Origin: Rheum nobile
Taxonomy: Eukaryota > Streptophyta > Magnoliopsida > Caryophyllales > Polygonaceae
Length of the DNA: 64,000 nt
Direction: 5' to 3'
Assembly (NCBI GenBank): GCA_027886185.1
Contig: WOAB01000093.1
Span: 6,014,001 to 6,078,000 of the forward strand
The position numbers and the translations under genes are program-made. Shown here one piece after another: positions 24,044 through 34,929 of the stretch. Below the pieces are notes generated by a model. The model was given only the letters and a program-made list of their open reading frames with translations. It was not told the DNA's origin and made no database searches. Every line of letters begins with the position of its first letter. The first letter of the stretch is position 1.

Positions 24044-25022
24044 GGGTGCCGAGAAAACCTATGTCGTTACACCGGTGTCGTTTTGATTATCTTCTGGAGA
24101 TGACGGGCTAGTCTATTACATTATTCTGTTTTGATTAATAATTAGTTAGCAGGACAATTAATGATTTTCATTTTTCATTTCTCTCTAATATCTTAGTCAT
24201 TAAATATTTTCCAGAACTCATGTCATTTAGTTCGTCATAATCTTCGCCGGAAGAATTATCGTATTAGTATCGGTAAATAGGTGTATAGTTGATATGAATA
24301 TTGATAATTTTTAAAGTTGGTATTATTTTGGATTCTAGTGGATAGTTCAGATAAAATATGTAAAGTTGATGCAATATATACTACATTTTCTGTCATTACT
24401 GGAAAATAGATTTGTCCTTGAGAAATTGAATTAATAATTTCACACTTCAGGATGAATCTTTTATGGTTCGAATAGACTCAAATTCAACATATTTTTAGGG
24501 AAATAAACTGTATAGCTATACAAAATCGCTATATTAGGTCACTCAGTCTTTTTCGCTGAATTATCTGAGGACTCATTATTGTTTCGGTTCATCCGTCAGA
24601 ATGTTTTAGAAGTGTCTATGCTGACCATCCTAATTTCTTTCCTATATAAAAAAAAACTAAAATAAAAGAGTAATTAAAAAGTGGGATTATAGGAAATGGT
24701 ACTTAGTATTTATATTTATATACTATATACTATATGGCGAAGAGATTTGGTTGGAAACATGAAAGCTGCTACGTCTTCTCCTGGTTGGCTCATTCTGGCG
24801 GTTTTATATCCTACCACCATCCCTTTTTATTCATCTTTATATTTCCGATGTAGTAATAAAAATCATTTCCCGCTAAAAACTTTCTTGGACACTTTCACAG
24901 TTTCACGGTTTCACCTGCCATTGGTAATTATATTCGAAAAAATAATCAATATATATTTAAAAATTAGCTTTATTGGGACAATGAATGCTAATTTTTAATA
25001 CTCTAAAATGAAAAAGCTAAAA
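24007..25022. other. Unassigned AT-rich stretch
   Basis: No gene or repeat end is recognised. A 100-codon open frame at 24696-24998 lacks any domain and has AT-rich composition like its surroundings. Confidence 0.5.
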
Positions 25023-25030
25023 TATTTTAA

Positions 25031-27200
25031 GGGCATTACTATTCGGCGCATAGGCAAAATTGCCTTTCAGCGCATAGGGTCGCCACGTTACGTGTGGAGT
25101 GGCTCCACACGTAACGTGGGGAAGATTTTTTTTTAATTTTTTTTTTAATCCACACGTTACGTGTGGAGTGGCTCCACACGTAACGTGTGGTATTTTTTTT
25201 TATAAAAAAAAAAATAAAAAATTTAAAAAAAATAATAATTTTTTTTTTTTTTTTTTTTTTTTAACATCACGTAAAAAAATGTCTAAAACTTATATTTTTT
25301 TTATCAATGTTAAAATGTTAGGAAATTAGTCCTAACTGGATGGAGGATGCTGGTTTGAGAACGTGAGCTGATTTTTTTTGTCTCCATGAAGGTTCAAGCT
25401 AGCGTACTTTTTTATCTGACATTTGATCATTTCAAGGCTTAATACATCATTGCTTATACGCCCTGCTTATTGCTGTGCACATCTTAAGCATTCATTTTTT
25501 GTTCATGTATGTAGTATTGGATAAGTCTGACACTGGTCAAGCTTGGAGTATTAAAAATTTGAGGTTATAGAAAGAAAACTTCTTAGTAAAATATATATAT
25601 TTTTGTTTAGAATTGACTCTTAATTTTCCAGCTAAGATACTTCATATTACAATCATTGCTCATACCACTTTTTGTCTTTTTTGGGGTCCTGTGACACCCT
25701 AAATCTCATGCCCTAGAAAACCCTAGGGTAAGTAGGGTTTCAGCTTTAGGGTTTTCAAAACCATATTATTTTCATACCCTATCATGCTTGTAGCACATAG
25801 GGAGTTCATACCACTTTTTGTCTTTTTTGGGATCCTGTGACACCCTAAATCCCATGCCCTAGAAAACCCTAGGGTAAGTAGGGTTTCAGATTTAGGGTTT
25901 TCAAAACCATATTATTTTCATACCCTATCATGCTTGTAGCACATAGGGAGTTCATACCACATTTTGTCTTTTTTGGGGTCATGTGACACCCTAAATCCCA
26001 TGCCCTAGAAAACCCTAGGGTAAGTAGGGTTTCAGATTTAGGGTTTTCAAAACCATATTATTTTCATACCCTATCACGCTTGTAGCACATATGGAGTTCA
26101 TACCACTTTTTGTCTTGTTTTGCGGTCTTGTGACACCCTAAATCCGAAACCCTACTTACCCTAGGGTTTTCTAGGGCATGGGATTTATGGTGTCACAGGA
26201 TCCCAAAAAAGACAAAAAGTTGTATGAACTCCCTATGTGCTACAAGCATGATAGGGTATGAAAATAATATGGTTTTGAAAACCCTAAATCCAAAACCCTA
26301 CTTACCCTAGGGTTTTCTAGGGCATGGGATTTAGGGTGTCACATGACCCCAAAAAAGACAAAATGTGGTATGAACTCCCTATGTGCTACAAGCATGATAG
26401 GGTATGAAAATAATATGGTTTTGAAAACCCTAAATCTGAAACCCTACTTACCCTAGGGTTTTCTAGGGCATGGGATTTAGGGTGTCACAGGACCCCAAAA
26501 AAGACAAAAAGTGGTATGAACTCCCTATGTGCTACAAGCATGATAGGGTATGAAAATAATATGGTTTTGAAAACCCTAAATCTGAAACCCTACTTACCCT
26601 AGGGTTTTCTAGGGCATGAGATTTAGGGTGTCACAGGACCCCAAAAAAGACAAAAAGTGGTATGAGCAATGATTGTAATATGAAGTATCTTAGCTGGAAA
26701 ATTAAGAGTCAATTCTAAATAAAAATATATATATTTTACTAAGAAGTTTTCTTTCTATAACCTCAAATTTTTAATACTCCAAGCTTGACCAGTGTCAGAT
26801 TTACCCAATACTACATACATGAACAAAAAATGAATGCTTAAGATGTGCACAGCAATAAGCAGGGCGTATAAGCAATGATGTATTAAGCCTTGAAATGATC
26901 AAATGTCAGATAAAAAAGTACGCTAGGTTGAACCTTCATGGAGACAAAAAAAATCAGCTCACGTTCTCAAACCAGCATCCTCCATCCAGTTAGGACTAAT
27001 TTCCTAACATTTTAACATTGATAAAAAAAAATATAAGTTTTAGACATTTTTTTACGTGATGTTAAAAAAAAATTAAAAATTAAAAATTAAAAAAAAAAAA
27101 TTTAAATTTTTTTTTTTTTTTAATAAAAAAAAATACCACACGTAACGTGCGAGCCTATGCGCCAAACGGCAAAATGCCTATGCGCCGAAAAGTAATCGTG
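25031..27200. mobile_element. Fold-back DNA element with long inverted arms
   Basis: The two halves (about 25031-26130 and 26140-27200) are near-perfect inverted copies. The tips carry TTCGGCGCATAGGC in opposite orientation, followed by palindromes CCACACGTTACGTGTGG (left 25085-25195, reduced on the right). An 8-bp direct duplication TATTTTAA flanks it at 25023-25030 and 27201-27208. No protein is encoded, so mobilisation would need a transposase in trans. An 8-bp duplication suggests hAT, but a 9-bp MULE-type duplication with one mismatch is possible. The inner arms consist of the 146-bp repeats described separately. Confidence 0.88.
25691..26640. repeat. 146-bp repeats with telomere-like motifs, inverted around 26140
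   Basis: The left arm has three units starting GTGACACCCTAAATC at 25691, 25837 and 25983, with a partial at 26130. The right arm has the same units reversed, anchored by GGTGTCAC at about 26190, 26335, 26482 and 26628. Each unit contains CCCTAAA, AACCCTAGGG and TTTAGGGTTTT. The array is oriented head-to-head and forms the inner stem. Confidence 0.9.
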
Positions 27201-27687
27201 TATTTTAATGCTTAAATGTGTCAGCTCCTAAAATAAAAAAATTAATACATGTTAATGGTTAAATGGACCCAAAAGTATGTTCAAATGGGCCTAACCTATA
27301 TACTTAATCATCAATATCTATATAGAAATTCAATGCAATGGCAAAATCCAAATGACTTGATTATAAGGCCCGACAATATATATACACAAGAGCAATTTAT
27401 AAATGGACCCAAACCAAAGGCCCAACAATATGAGATTAGTTTACATAGCATCTGCTACGATACAAACAAAATTAGACCAACACACATTTGCTAACATTTA
27501 ATGGACCCATAGGCCTAATCAGTTAAACGTATTTGCTGATCACTAATCTCTGAAAAACCCTACATTTGCCTCCACTTAAAACATATAATTAAGAACATTA
27601 AACTGGGACAATGAAGAGGCAGGGAAGGAAGTAAACTACCGACCTTTCACCTACACCTATATCAATGGTGTTCCTCATCCTTGCCCC

Positions 27688-27696
27688 TATAAATAC
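27688..27696 (+). promoter_or_regulatory. Putative TATA box of the small ORF
   Basis: CTATAAATA lies 55 bases before the ATG at 27751, a spacing that fits a plant core promoter with a short 5' UTR. Confidence 0.45.
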
Positions 27697-27750
27697 CGTT
27701 GGGAATTACCTCAAATTCCCTCGCTTCGATTTGCCCCCATCTCATACACA

Positions 27751-27975
27751 ATGGCTACTTCCATAGACAATAACGGGTCTGCTGCATCAACGATGTCCAA
27801 GTTGAAAGCCAATGACGGATCTGCTGCCTCAACGATGTCCAAGTTGAAAGCCAAAGATACCATCACCATTACTAGACCTGCAACGCCCCCCAACAAGAAG
27901 GGATGTGCCTCCAACACTTGTTGCTCTGCCGTTCTATCATCAACGCCCCCCAACAAGAAGGGATCTGAATCCTAA
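27751..27975 (+). CDS. Hypothetical small Ser/Thr/Lys-rich protein
   Basis: A 74-codon frame follows a good TATA box. The protein is not recognised. It is built of two internal duplications: SAASTMSKLKA (residues about 10 and 24) and STPPNKKG / ATPPNKKG (about 43 and 64). It has no signal peptide or membrane segment and is strongly polar. The TPPNKK motifs resemble proline-directed kinase sites, but that is guesswork. The stop is followed by a 42-bp non-coding tandem repeat. It may be a young, rapidly evolving or non-coding transcript. Confidence 0.3.
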   Translation: MATSIDNNGSAASTMSKLKANDGSAASTMSKLKAKDTITITRPATPPNKKGCASNTCCSAVLSSTPPNKKGSES

Positions 27976-28006
27976 ATTAGTGAAAGAAGCTGCAGTAGAG
28001 ATCTGT

Positions 28007-28097
28007 GGTCAAACTAATACAGATTATTTAGTGTAAATATGTAATTTAGGTCAAACTAATACAGATTATTTAGTGTAAATCTGTAATTTAGGTCAAA
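28007..28097 (+). repeat. 42-bp tandem repeat
   Basis: The unit starting GGTCAAACTAATACAG occurs at 28007 and 28049, with a partial third copy at 28091. Confidence 0.85.
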
Positions 28098-28349
28098 ATA
28101 GAATGGGTGAAGCTAAAAACGAGGCTACAGTGAAGCAGGAATTTGACGGGCAAGCCAGATGGAAACCGAATAGCAATGAAATTGAGGAATCAAGAAAGAA
28201 ATTGCTTCCAATTACATAAGCAAATATTGACGAATTAATTAAGCAAAGCAAATGAGGGAAGAGCGAAACCAGTAAATCTGTAATCGTTGTTCCTCTTCCG
28301 TTGAGTTTGATATTGAGACATAATGAGGCCAGGGCAGTGGAAAACAAAA

Positions 28350-29250
28350 GGTATATCTGTTGTGCTCTTTCTCCAATTTGCCTCCGCCAAGTTCGCCACC
28401 ACTATCGTCACCTTCCATCGCTGCCGCCGTGGATCACATAAGGGTTTAATTTTTGTTTAAAAATAATCGTTGCCGTCGGGAATGAGAAAGAGAGGAAGAA
28501 GAAGAGGTGGTGCGCCTCGCGATGGCTTAAAACCTATTCGGTACACCGCGTACCATATAAATGGGCCTTGGCCTAATAACTTCCCAGAAATTACGCAAAT
28601 TGCCCAGAATTTTCAGAAGTCCCCAAAAATGCCCAAATCTGCTATCATCCACCTTCAACCTTCAAATTTGATCAACCTAATCATTCCACAACATCAATCA
28701 ACATCTAATTAAGAACCAATTGCACCTAAACTCCTCAATTGAACATAAACACACAAATCTATCAAGCTAGGGTTAAAGAAATTGGGGGAAAACTCACATA
28801 AGAGTAATTGGAAGGAGATGGTGGTGCAAAAGGCTCGTTGGGGATTCAAGGAGGCTTCACCGGCGACGACCTACTGTGGGGAGTGGCCGGAGCTCGATGA
28901 CTGAGGCGGGAGGGAGCGAGCTGCGTGCGGCTGAGCGTGGAGGAGCAGCCATGGCGCGAGCTCGACAAGGGAACGAGTCGGGGGCGAGACGAGGCGGCTC
29001 GTGGTCGGTGGCACACGTCCTCTCCGGTGGTGGCCTAACAAACGAGAAAGAGAAATGGGTGGGCAGCCATGGAAGAGAAAGAGCAAGGAAGAAAAAATGG
29101 GGTTTTGTTCTTACGGGGGATGACTTGAAAAGGGGGAGGAGAGAGAATATGAGGTGAGAGGGGAAATGAAATGAGAAATGAAAGGAAAAGGGTATTAATA
29201 TTTTATGGGGTAAAAATGAAGAATCTAGAAGGGGTAGAAAATTAGAATTA
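28350..29250. other. GC-variable stretch, possibly an LTR fragment
   Basis: A GC-rich segment (28850-29060) is flanked by purine-rich DNA (29060-29200). Overlapping open frames on both strands (28876-29157 plus, 28871-29086 minus) have no recognisable domain. On the minus strand the order of a pyrimidine-rich leader, GC-rich segment and CCCTAGCTTG resembles the transcribed part of a plant LTR. No ends were found. Confidence 0.3.
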
Positions 29251-29334
29251 TAGATGGATAAAAGTTAAAATTTAAAAAGGATTAATTTTTGGAATATAAA
29301 TATATGTAGAAGAAATCTCTGATATTACATGTTC

Positions 29335-29640
29335 TGCTTCACAATAGAGTTGAATAATATGTTTACCCTCACATATTGGGCCAACAAATGATTTGAGAAG
29401 ACAACAAAATTGCAATCACATATTGGGTCATACATGCATGCACGGACTCCTACTGTACGTGTGAATGTGTTTGCTGAAAGAAATTGAACCCAATTTTAGG
29501 TCTATAAAAAACATAACCATTAATTCCCAAGTTCCCATGCAACAATTAAACATTTTTATTTCCCAAAAAAAAATGAACTTTTTAATCAAAAAAATCAATT
29601 AACACATAAGCCTATTGGAATTTTATTAAAACATCAACTA
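29335..29640 (+). repeat. Direct repeat, copy 1 (second copy at 31044-31333)
   Basis: About 300 bp starting CACAATAGAG and ending CCTATTGGAATTTTATT. The second copy lies inside Helitron 1. Both contain ACATGCATG and GTGAATGTGTTTGCTG and differ by scattered substitutions and small indels. Copy 1 is probably a remnant of a related Helitron. Confidence 0.85.
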
Positions 29641-29717
29641 AAAATTAATTTAATTATATATACAACTTTATTTAATTAAATATATAAGCATAAGTTTTAA
29701 ATATGTTAAATAAGGAT

Positions 29718-30851
29718 TGTTGGATCGTTAGAGTTACGTCTGAGGGAACAAAAGCTTTGTTCCCACAGAAGGCACAACGGAAATAATATAGCAGGAAAGA
29801 TAAAGAACGAACTCACGATATATAGTGGAAACTCCAATCAGCAAAACTATCTAATCAAAGAAAAACCACTACCTTCAAGCTTCTCGCTTGAGAGGATTTA
29901 GAAGAAGTATACTTATCTTATTAATTTCTTGTTCGTTTACAAGTGTAACATGGATCCAAACCCTAGACTTCCCACATAGTCTTGAAACACTTCTACCACT
30001 GTAACTCACGAACTCAATCCTCTAAGACTCGTAGGCTTCTTCTCCTTCTTCTCTTTTCTGCGCAGCTTTTTCTCCTTTTCTTATTCAACGTCGTTGACCA
30101 CATAATGGAAATCTCATCCATTAATATAGTCAGCCCAAACCCTAGTACGAAAAGGATAATATTTCCTTGCTTTCCCAGCAAGAAAGATAATATCTTTCCA
30201 TACATAAAATCTCTCAATTCTATCTTATACAAAAGATAATTACCTAAGGTACACTTACCATAAATAAAAACCCAAGATAAGATAACATCTTCTCTCTCAT
30301 ATCTTTCATGATTCTGCAATATATCTCTTCCATATTTCGTGCAAGATCTTTTCCTTCTTCTTTTCCAAGACTTTGACCAAGATCTCCACTTTCCTTTTAT
30401 GAAGCAGTCTTTGTTCCCTCAATCACTTCCGACGATTTCGATCACTCTGACGCTTCCCCTTACATCTCCTTGCTTCTCTCAAGTGACTCATCATTATAGT
30501 AGATGGATTGATCATTCGCTCATTTGCAAGACATTTGTTCCTTTCAAGGTAACGATACCTTATCTGGGCACAAAGCGTGATCCATCCAGCTGACTTCCTT
30601 TTCTGAGACCGCTCGATCTTCAAAGATGATTCCCATAATCTTCACGCTGATTATCCTTCACTCCATTCGCAGCTTGAGTTTTGTTCGTCATTGATATTTC
30701 TTGAGAGGTAACAAAGCGCATGGACAGAGCTTTGTTCCCTCTGCAATCCTTTGCTGCAATGGTTTCCTGAGATAACTGTCTTTGTTTCTGAAACACTTAG
30801 TACCCAGATTAGTTGAATATTTGTTACCATCAAAACCTAAGGAATTCAACA
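29718..30851 (-). mobile_element. Solo LTR (Copia-like)
   Basis: The sequence runs from TGTTGGATCG to GAATTCAACA. On the minus strand it is TGTTGAATTC...CGATCCAACA. A perfect 5-bp duplication AGGAT flanks it (29713-29717, 30852-30856). No internal region remains, so the element was reduced to one LTR by LTR-LTR recombination. Minus orientation is inferred from a TATA-like TATATTAAT near 30118 and a downstream architecture like the solo LTR at 47987. Confidence 0.9.
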
Positions 30852-30920
30852 AGGATAATATTAATCAGACATAAGAAGACATAAGAATTCTTTGATCTTC
30901 TTCTTCCGCCAATTAAATAA

Positions 30921-32076
30921 TCTATATCTACTTAAAAGGTTGCTTTCTTGCCCTCGTTAATGCTCCACTTTAATTTTCTACAATTGTTTTGTTATATAAA
31001 AGTTGAGTTTAATGCTGCACTTCAATCTCTATAGTTGTTCTACTTTCACAATAGAGCTGAACAATATGTTTTACCCTCACATATTGGGTCAACAAATGAT
31101 TTGAGAAGACAAAAAAATTACAATTAGTTATTGGGCCATACATGCATGTACGGACTCCTACTGCACGTGTGAATGTGTTTGCTGAAAGAAATTGAACCCA
31201 ATTTTAGGTCTATAAAAACTTTACCATTAATGCTCATGCAACAATTAAACATTTTTCCCCCAAAAAAACAAAAATTTAAACTTTTTAACCAAAAAGATCA
31301 ATTAACACATAAGCCTATTGGAATTTTATTTAAAATATTAAAGGTGTAACATTTTCAGCTCACATGGAAGATAGGACGTACCTGTTCTTTGCACAACACA
31401 AATCGACCCAATATGCACCCGGCTGTTGGAGAAGAAGAAGGGAGAACTGTGACCAAATCTGCAACGAGGATGGAACGGCTGATTAAGGAGGCTACCGTGG
31501 AAAATATCGCCTATTTCATACATATACAATCACATCAAGGGAGTAGGAGAAACACATAACTTACAAACTAAAATACATGAAGGGGGGCAAGAATATATCT
31601 CATATTATGTATTGCAAGGTATTTATGCCAGATTTCATTCTCATTACCCTGATATTTGTGAGACCAAATTATTATAATATTTGTACTTTTTAATTGAAGT
31701 GTGCTTTATCCCTCATGCACTTTTCAAGTACTTCTTTATTAAGCAATTATGTACTTTCCAAATGCCGTTTTTAGAAAAAATATTACGTGGCCCACAAAGA
31801 AAATTATCTATCATACTTTTCAAAGTACACCACAACATATTATTTATAAATAAGGCAACATATTGTCACTTCTGTTACATGATGTGGTTCATTCATCGTC
31901 GGCATGCTAAAGTATTGGAAACACATAATAGTATGGACCAACAAAAAGACTTCTTACTAATAACACATGACACAAGAAAACTTGTACTAACGCTTATTAA
32001 TAGTATAACCCGTATACCCAAATAAAACAAAAAAAAAAGTTGCATGCCCGTGCAAAGCACGGGCTTAGAATCCTAG
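30921..32076 (+). mobile_element. Helitron 1, non-autonomous
   Basis: The 5' end TCTATATCTACTTAAAAGG starts with TC and is preceded by A. The 3' end has a GC hairpin at 32046-32064 followed nine bases later by CTAG at 32073-32076 and a T. Insertion between A and T without target duplication is the Helitron hallmark. No Rep/helicase is encoded, so it depends on an autonomous partner. It carries copy 2 of the 300-bp direct repeat and a 114-codon frame (31681-32025) with no domain. Confidence 0.8.
32046..32064 (+). terminator. Helitron 1 3'-terminal hairpin
   Basis: Stem GCCCGTGC / GCACGGGC with loop AAA, nine bases before CTAG. In Helitrons this is the rolling-circle termination signal. Confidence 0.8.
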
Positions 32077-34929
32077 TTTTAATTAATACTTCCTCTGATA
32101 GTCTGATTTAATATAAATGACGTTTTGAAGAAAAAAAAATGATTTTAATTAAGTGTCGTTTTTTAAATAAAAATTTGATTTTAATTAAGTGTCGTTAGAG
32201 AGTGTTGTAATGATTTGGCATTTACTATCTTTATATTTTCCAAGGCCAGAATAAATGTATTCTCACAATTCAATAATTAATTAACAATTCCCAAAGATCG
32301 ACCAAAACATCAAAGATCATCCTCCCAAAACATTTTCCAAAGCCTGAAGTGATGTATTCTCACGAATGCATGCAGTATTAACAATTTTAAAATCCTTTTC
32401 AGAGTAATTAATTCACTTGAATTTAAGTCATTAGGTGAGTTTAGAGAAACATTAAATAATTTCTTAATCTATGTGCAAAAGGCTAAAACGTCAATTAAAA
32501 AAAATCGGAGGTACAATTTATGTATTTTAATTAAAAATAATATCAAACTTCAAAAATTGTAAATTCATACCTATACTTTGTTAATATTTATTAGAAAATA
32601 TACAAGTATATTCTTAGACTAATTTTCTAGACGATTTTGCACACGTAGACGCCGAACATCATATTTGTATATCAAAATGTTTCACATCATTAATTCATCA
32701 TTTTTGTCTAAAGAGAGTAGACATAATTGGGGTTAAAAATAATTACACGTCATTAGTTCAGCCTCTCGCTAGATCTAATTATGTCTCCTCTCTCCACCTC
32801 GTCGTCTTCGGTGGATCCCATTCGTTCCACGTGACCATCGTGACCATCCTCCCACTGCCCCCAGGTGTGCAAACCGTTGGAAAATTAATCAAAAAAAAAT
32901 TGTATTATTTTTTGGTAAATATCAACATAGTTTGACTATAAATTTACAACGTTCTAAAGTTAGTATTGTTTTTTTCCTAAACTGATAGTTTGTATTATTT
33001 TTCAGCAAATATCAACATAATTTAGATATTAATTTACAATTTCAAAAGATGGTATTACATTTTGTTTAAAGCTAATAATTCATATTATTTAAATTAATTT
33101 TTCGCTTGTCATTTGAGATAAATGATAATATATGTAATTAACTTATTTATATTTTGATAATTGTATTATAAAATTAACAATTCATAATATGTTACAAAAT
33201 TTTTAAGGTCTAAAAATAGAATCAAGTAATATATATTAACTCCCACGAGTAGCTATTATAATATAAAATATCACCAATACCTAAAATGCATGACTTCGTA
33301 GTAAATATTATTTTATAAATTGTAACATTGCTTATTTTATACTCCGTAAATTGTAACATTGCTTGTCACCAATACCTAAAATCCTCCGGTGCCAACGCGT
33401 CGATTCTTCTATGTTCTTTCGCCGTCGTCCGTCAATTCGGTAAGCCACTAACCTCCACACCATTGTTTTGTATTTTTTCTTGTTTGCAATTTTTCTTGTC
33501 GACGTTGTCGTTGTTTCGGTGTTTGCCTGCTATGTCAAGGACTTGATTGTGAGGTTAACTTAAAGTTTAAACTGGTTACTGGTCCAATTTCTATACAAAT
33601 ATGTTTGTGCTTGAGATATATTTTCTTCTTTTTATTGTGTAACAAGTTCATTGTTGTGATGATACCTTAGGTTTAGCTCGGTTTCACCTATTTCTTCTGT
33701 GTAAATGGATCGTTGTGATACTTCTGGATTTGTTAGCTGCAGTTGTGCTTTTGGTTGTGTGTATTTATAGTTGTAGTTTAGTTTTGTAGTGTACATAAAT
33801 CCCCTGAAGTCAGACATATACATTTGGCTGAGATTTGTGCTTGATATGGTGTTCAATTTGGCTGAGATTTGTGCTGAAAATTGGAAAGCGATTAAACGAA
33901 CAACTTAAAATGGATTAGCTTTATGATTTATGCGGATGGGTCGGGTCACCCGAATAACCCATGGATGACGGGTGGGTTGGATATGGATGAAGTGTTTTAC
34001 GGGTGATGGATGGATTGGGTGGAGATTGTTTCATGGGTGGGGTGATGGAATTGCTCCATCCACCCATAACCCGACCCATTTCCAGCCCTAAGGGAGACTG
34101 TTTAACGTATAAAATACAGAGCAATCTTAATGGGTTGGGTACTTGGCTTTGGGTGTAATCTAGTATATATTTATTAAAACAAAACCTCACTATGCTACTT
34201 GACACTTTTATAATGAAATGTCACATGTCATTAATTTTTTAGAATTTTTTAATAAATCTAATTTTTGTAGAAAATATTTGTTTTATAAACCTAAACTAAT
34301 TTCTAATTTAGATACAAATAAATCATACAACTGGACTAATCACTTCCTAATTTACATATAATTTTCTAATTTATATACAAATCAATCACATAAATAAACT
34401 AATCATTTCCTAATATATACAAATGAATCACAAATCAATAATAAAGATTATCAATAATAAACTTCTACAACAATCTACTATATATAGACACTAAACTATA
34501 ACCTAACTAAGCCACATGACACTCCCTAATTAAGTCACCTCATCATTTTTCATGTGTCATTCTCTTATTTTCACTTTGTTTTAATATATTTAATTACAAA
34601 CTAAATTTTTTCTATCCTACACATACCACTAATTTCTTCCTAATTTAACCCTAAACGTATCACTAATATCTTCCTCATCTATATCTATATACATATACTA
34701 AAGCCACAATTATCTCTCATACGTGTCACTTTCTCAAGTATACCACATCATCAAAAAAATATATACATTTACCTATTCACCCTTATCTTATTTTATAATT
34801 TACTATCTATACAAACTTCCTTAATTATAAACCAGATATTTCCCATTACATATAATAATATGTTACTTTCCTTTAAACATATCCCAACTTTTAATTATTT
34901 TCATTTCCTTCATTATCAACTAAATATCT
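32077..34929. other. AT-rich stretch with small repeats and unresolved transposon ends
   Basis: No gene is recognised. There is a degenerate tandem of about 85 bp at 32900-33070 (TTGTATTATTTTT plus AATATCAACATA) and a duplicated word AATTGTAACATTGCTT at 33318 and 33350. At 33930-34092 there is GGGTCGGGT / ACCCGACCC DNA ending CCAGCCCTA, like one end of a non-autonomous hAT. Three TCTAGTATATAT-like starts (34149, 34470, 34680) resemble Helitron 5' ends but lack 3' partners. Confidence 0.4.

Noticed and set aside
28102..28221. 39-codon frame with ARWKPNSNEIEE, reminiscent of the start of a WUS-type homeodomain
   Set aside because: Too short, no further homeodomain residues, stop follows; similarity is likely chance.
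33930..34092. Non-autonomous hAT-like element
   Set aside because: Only one end (CCAGCCCTA with ACCCGACCC) is convincing; no matching left end or 8-bp duplication was found.
34149..34720. Three further Helitron 5' ends
   Set aside because: TCTAGTATATAT-like starts are common in AT-rich DNA, and no hairpin plus CTRR end could be paired with them.
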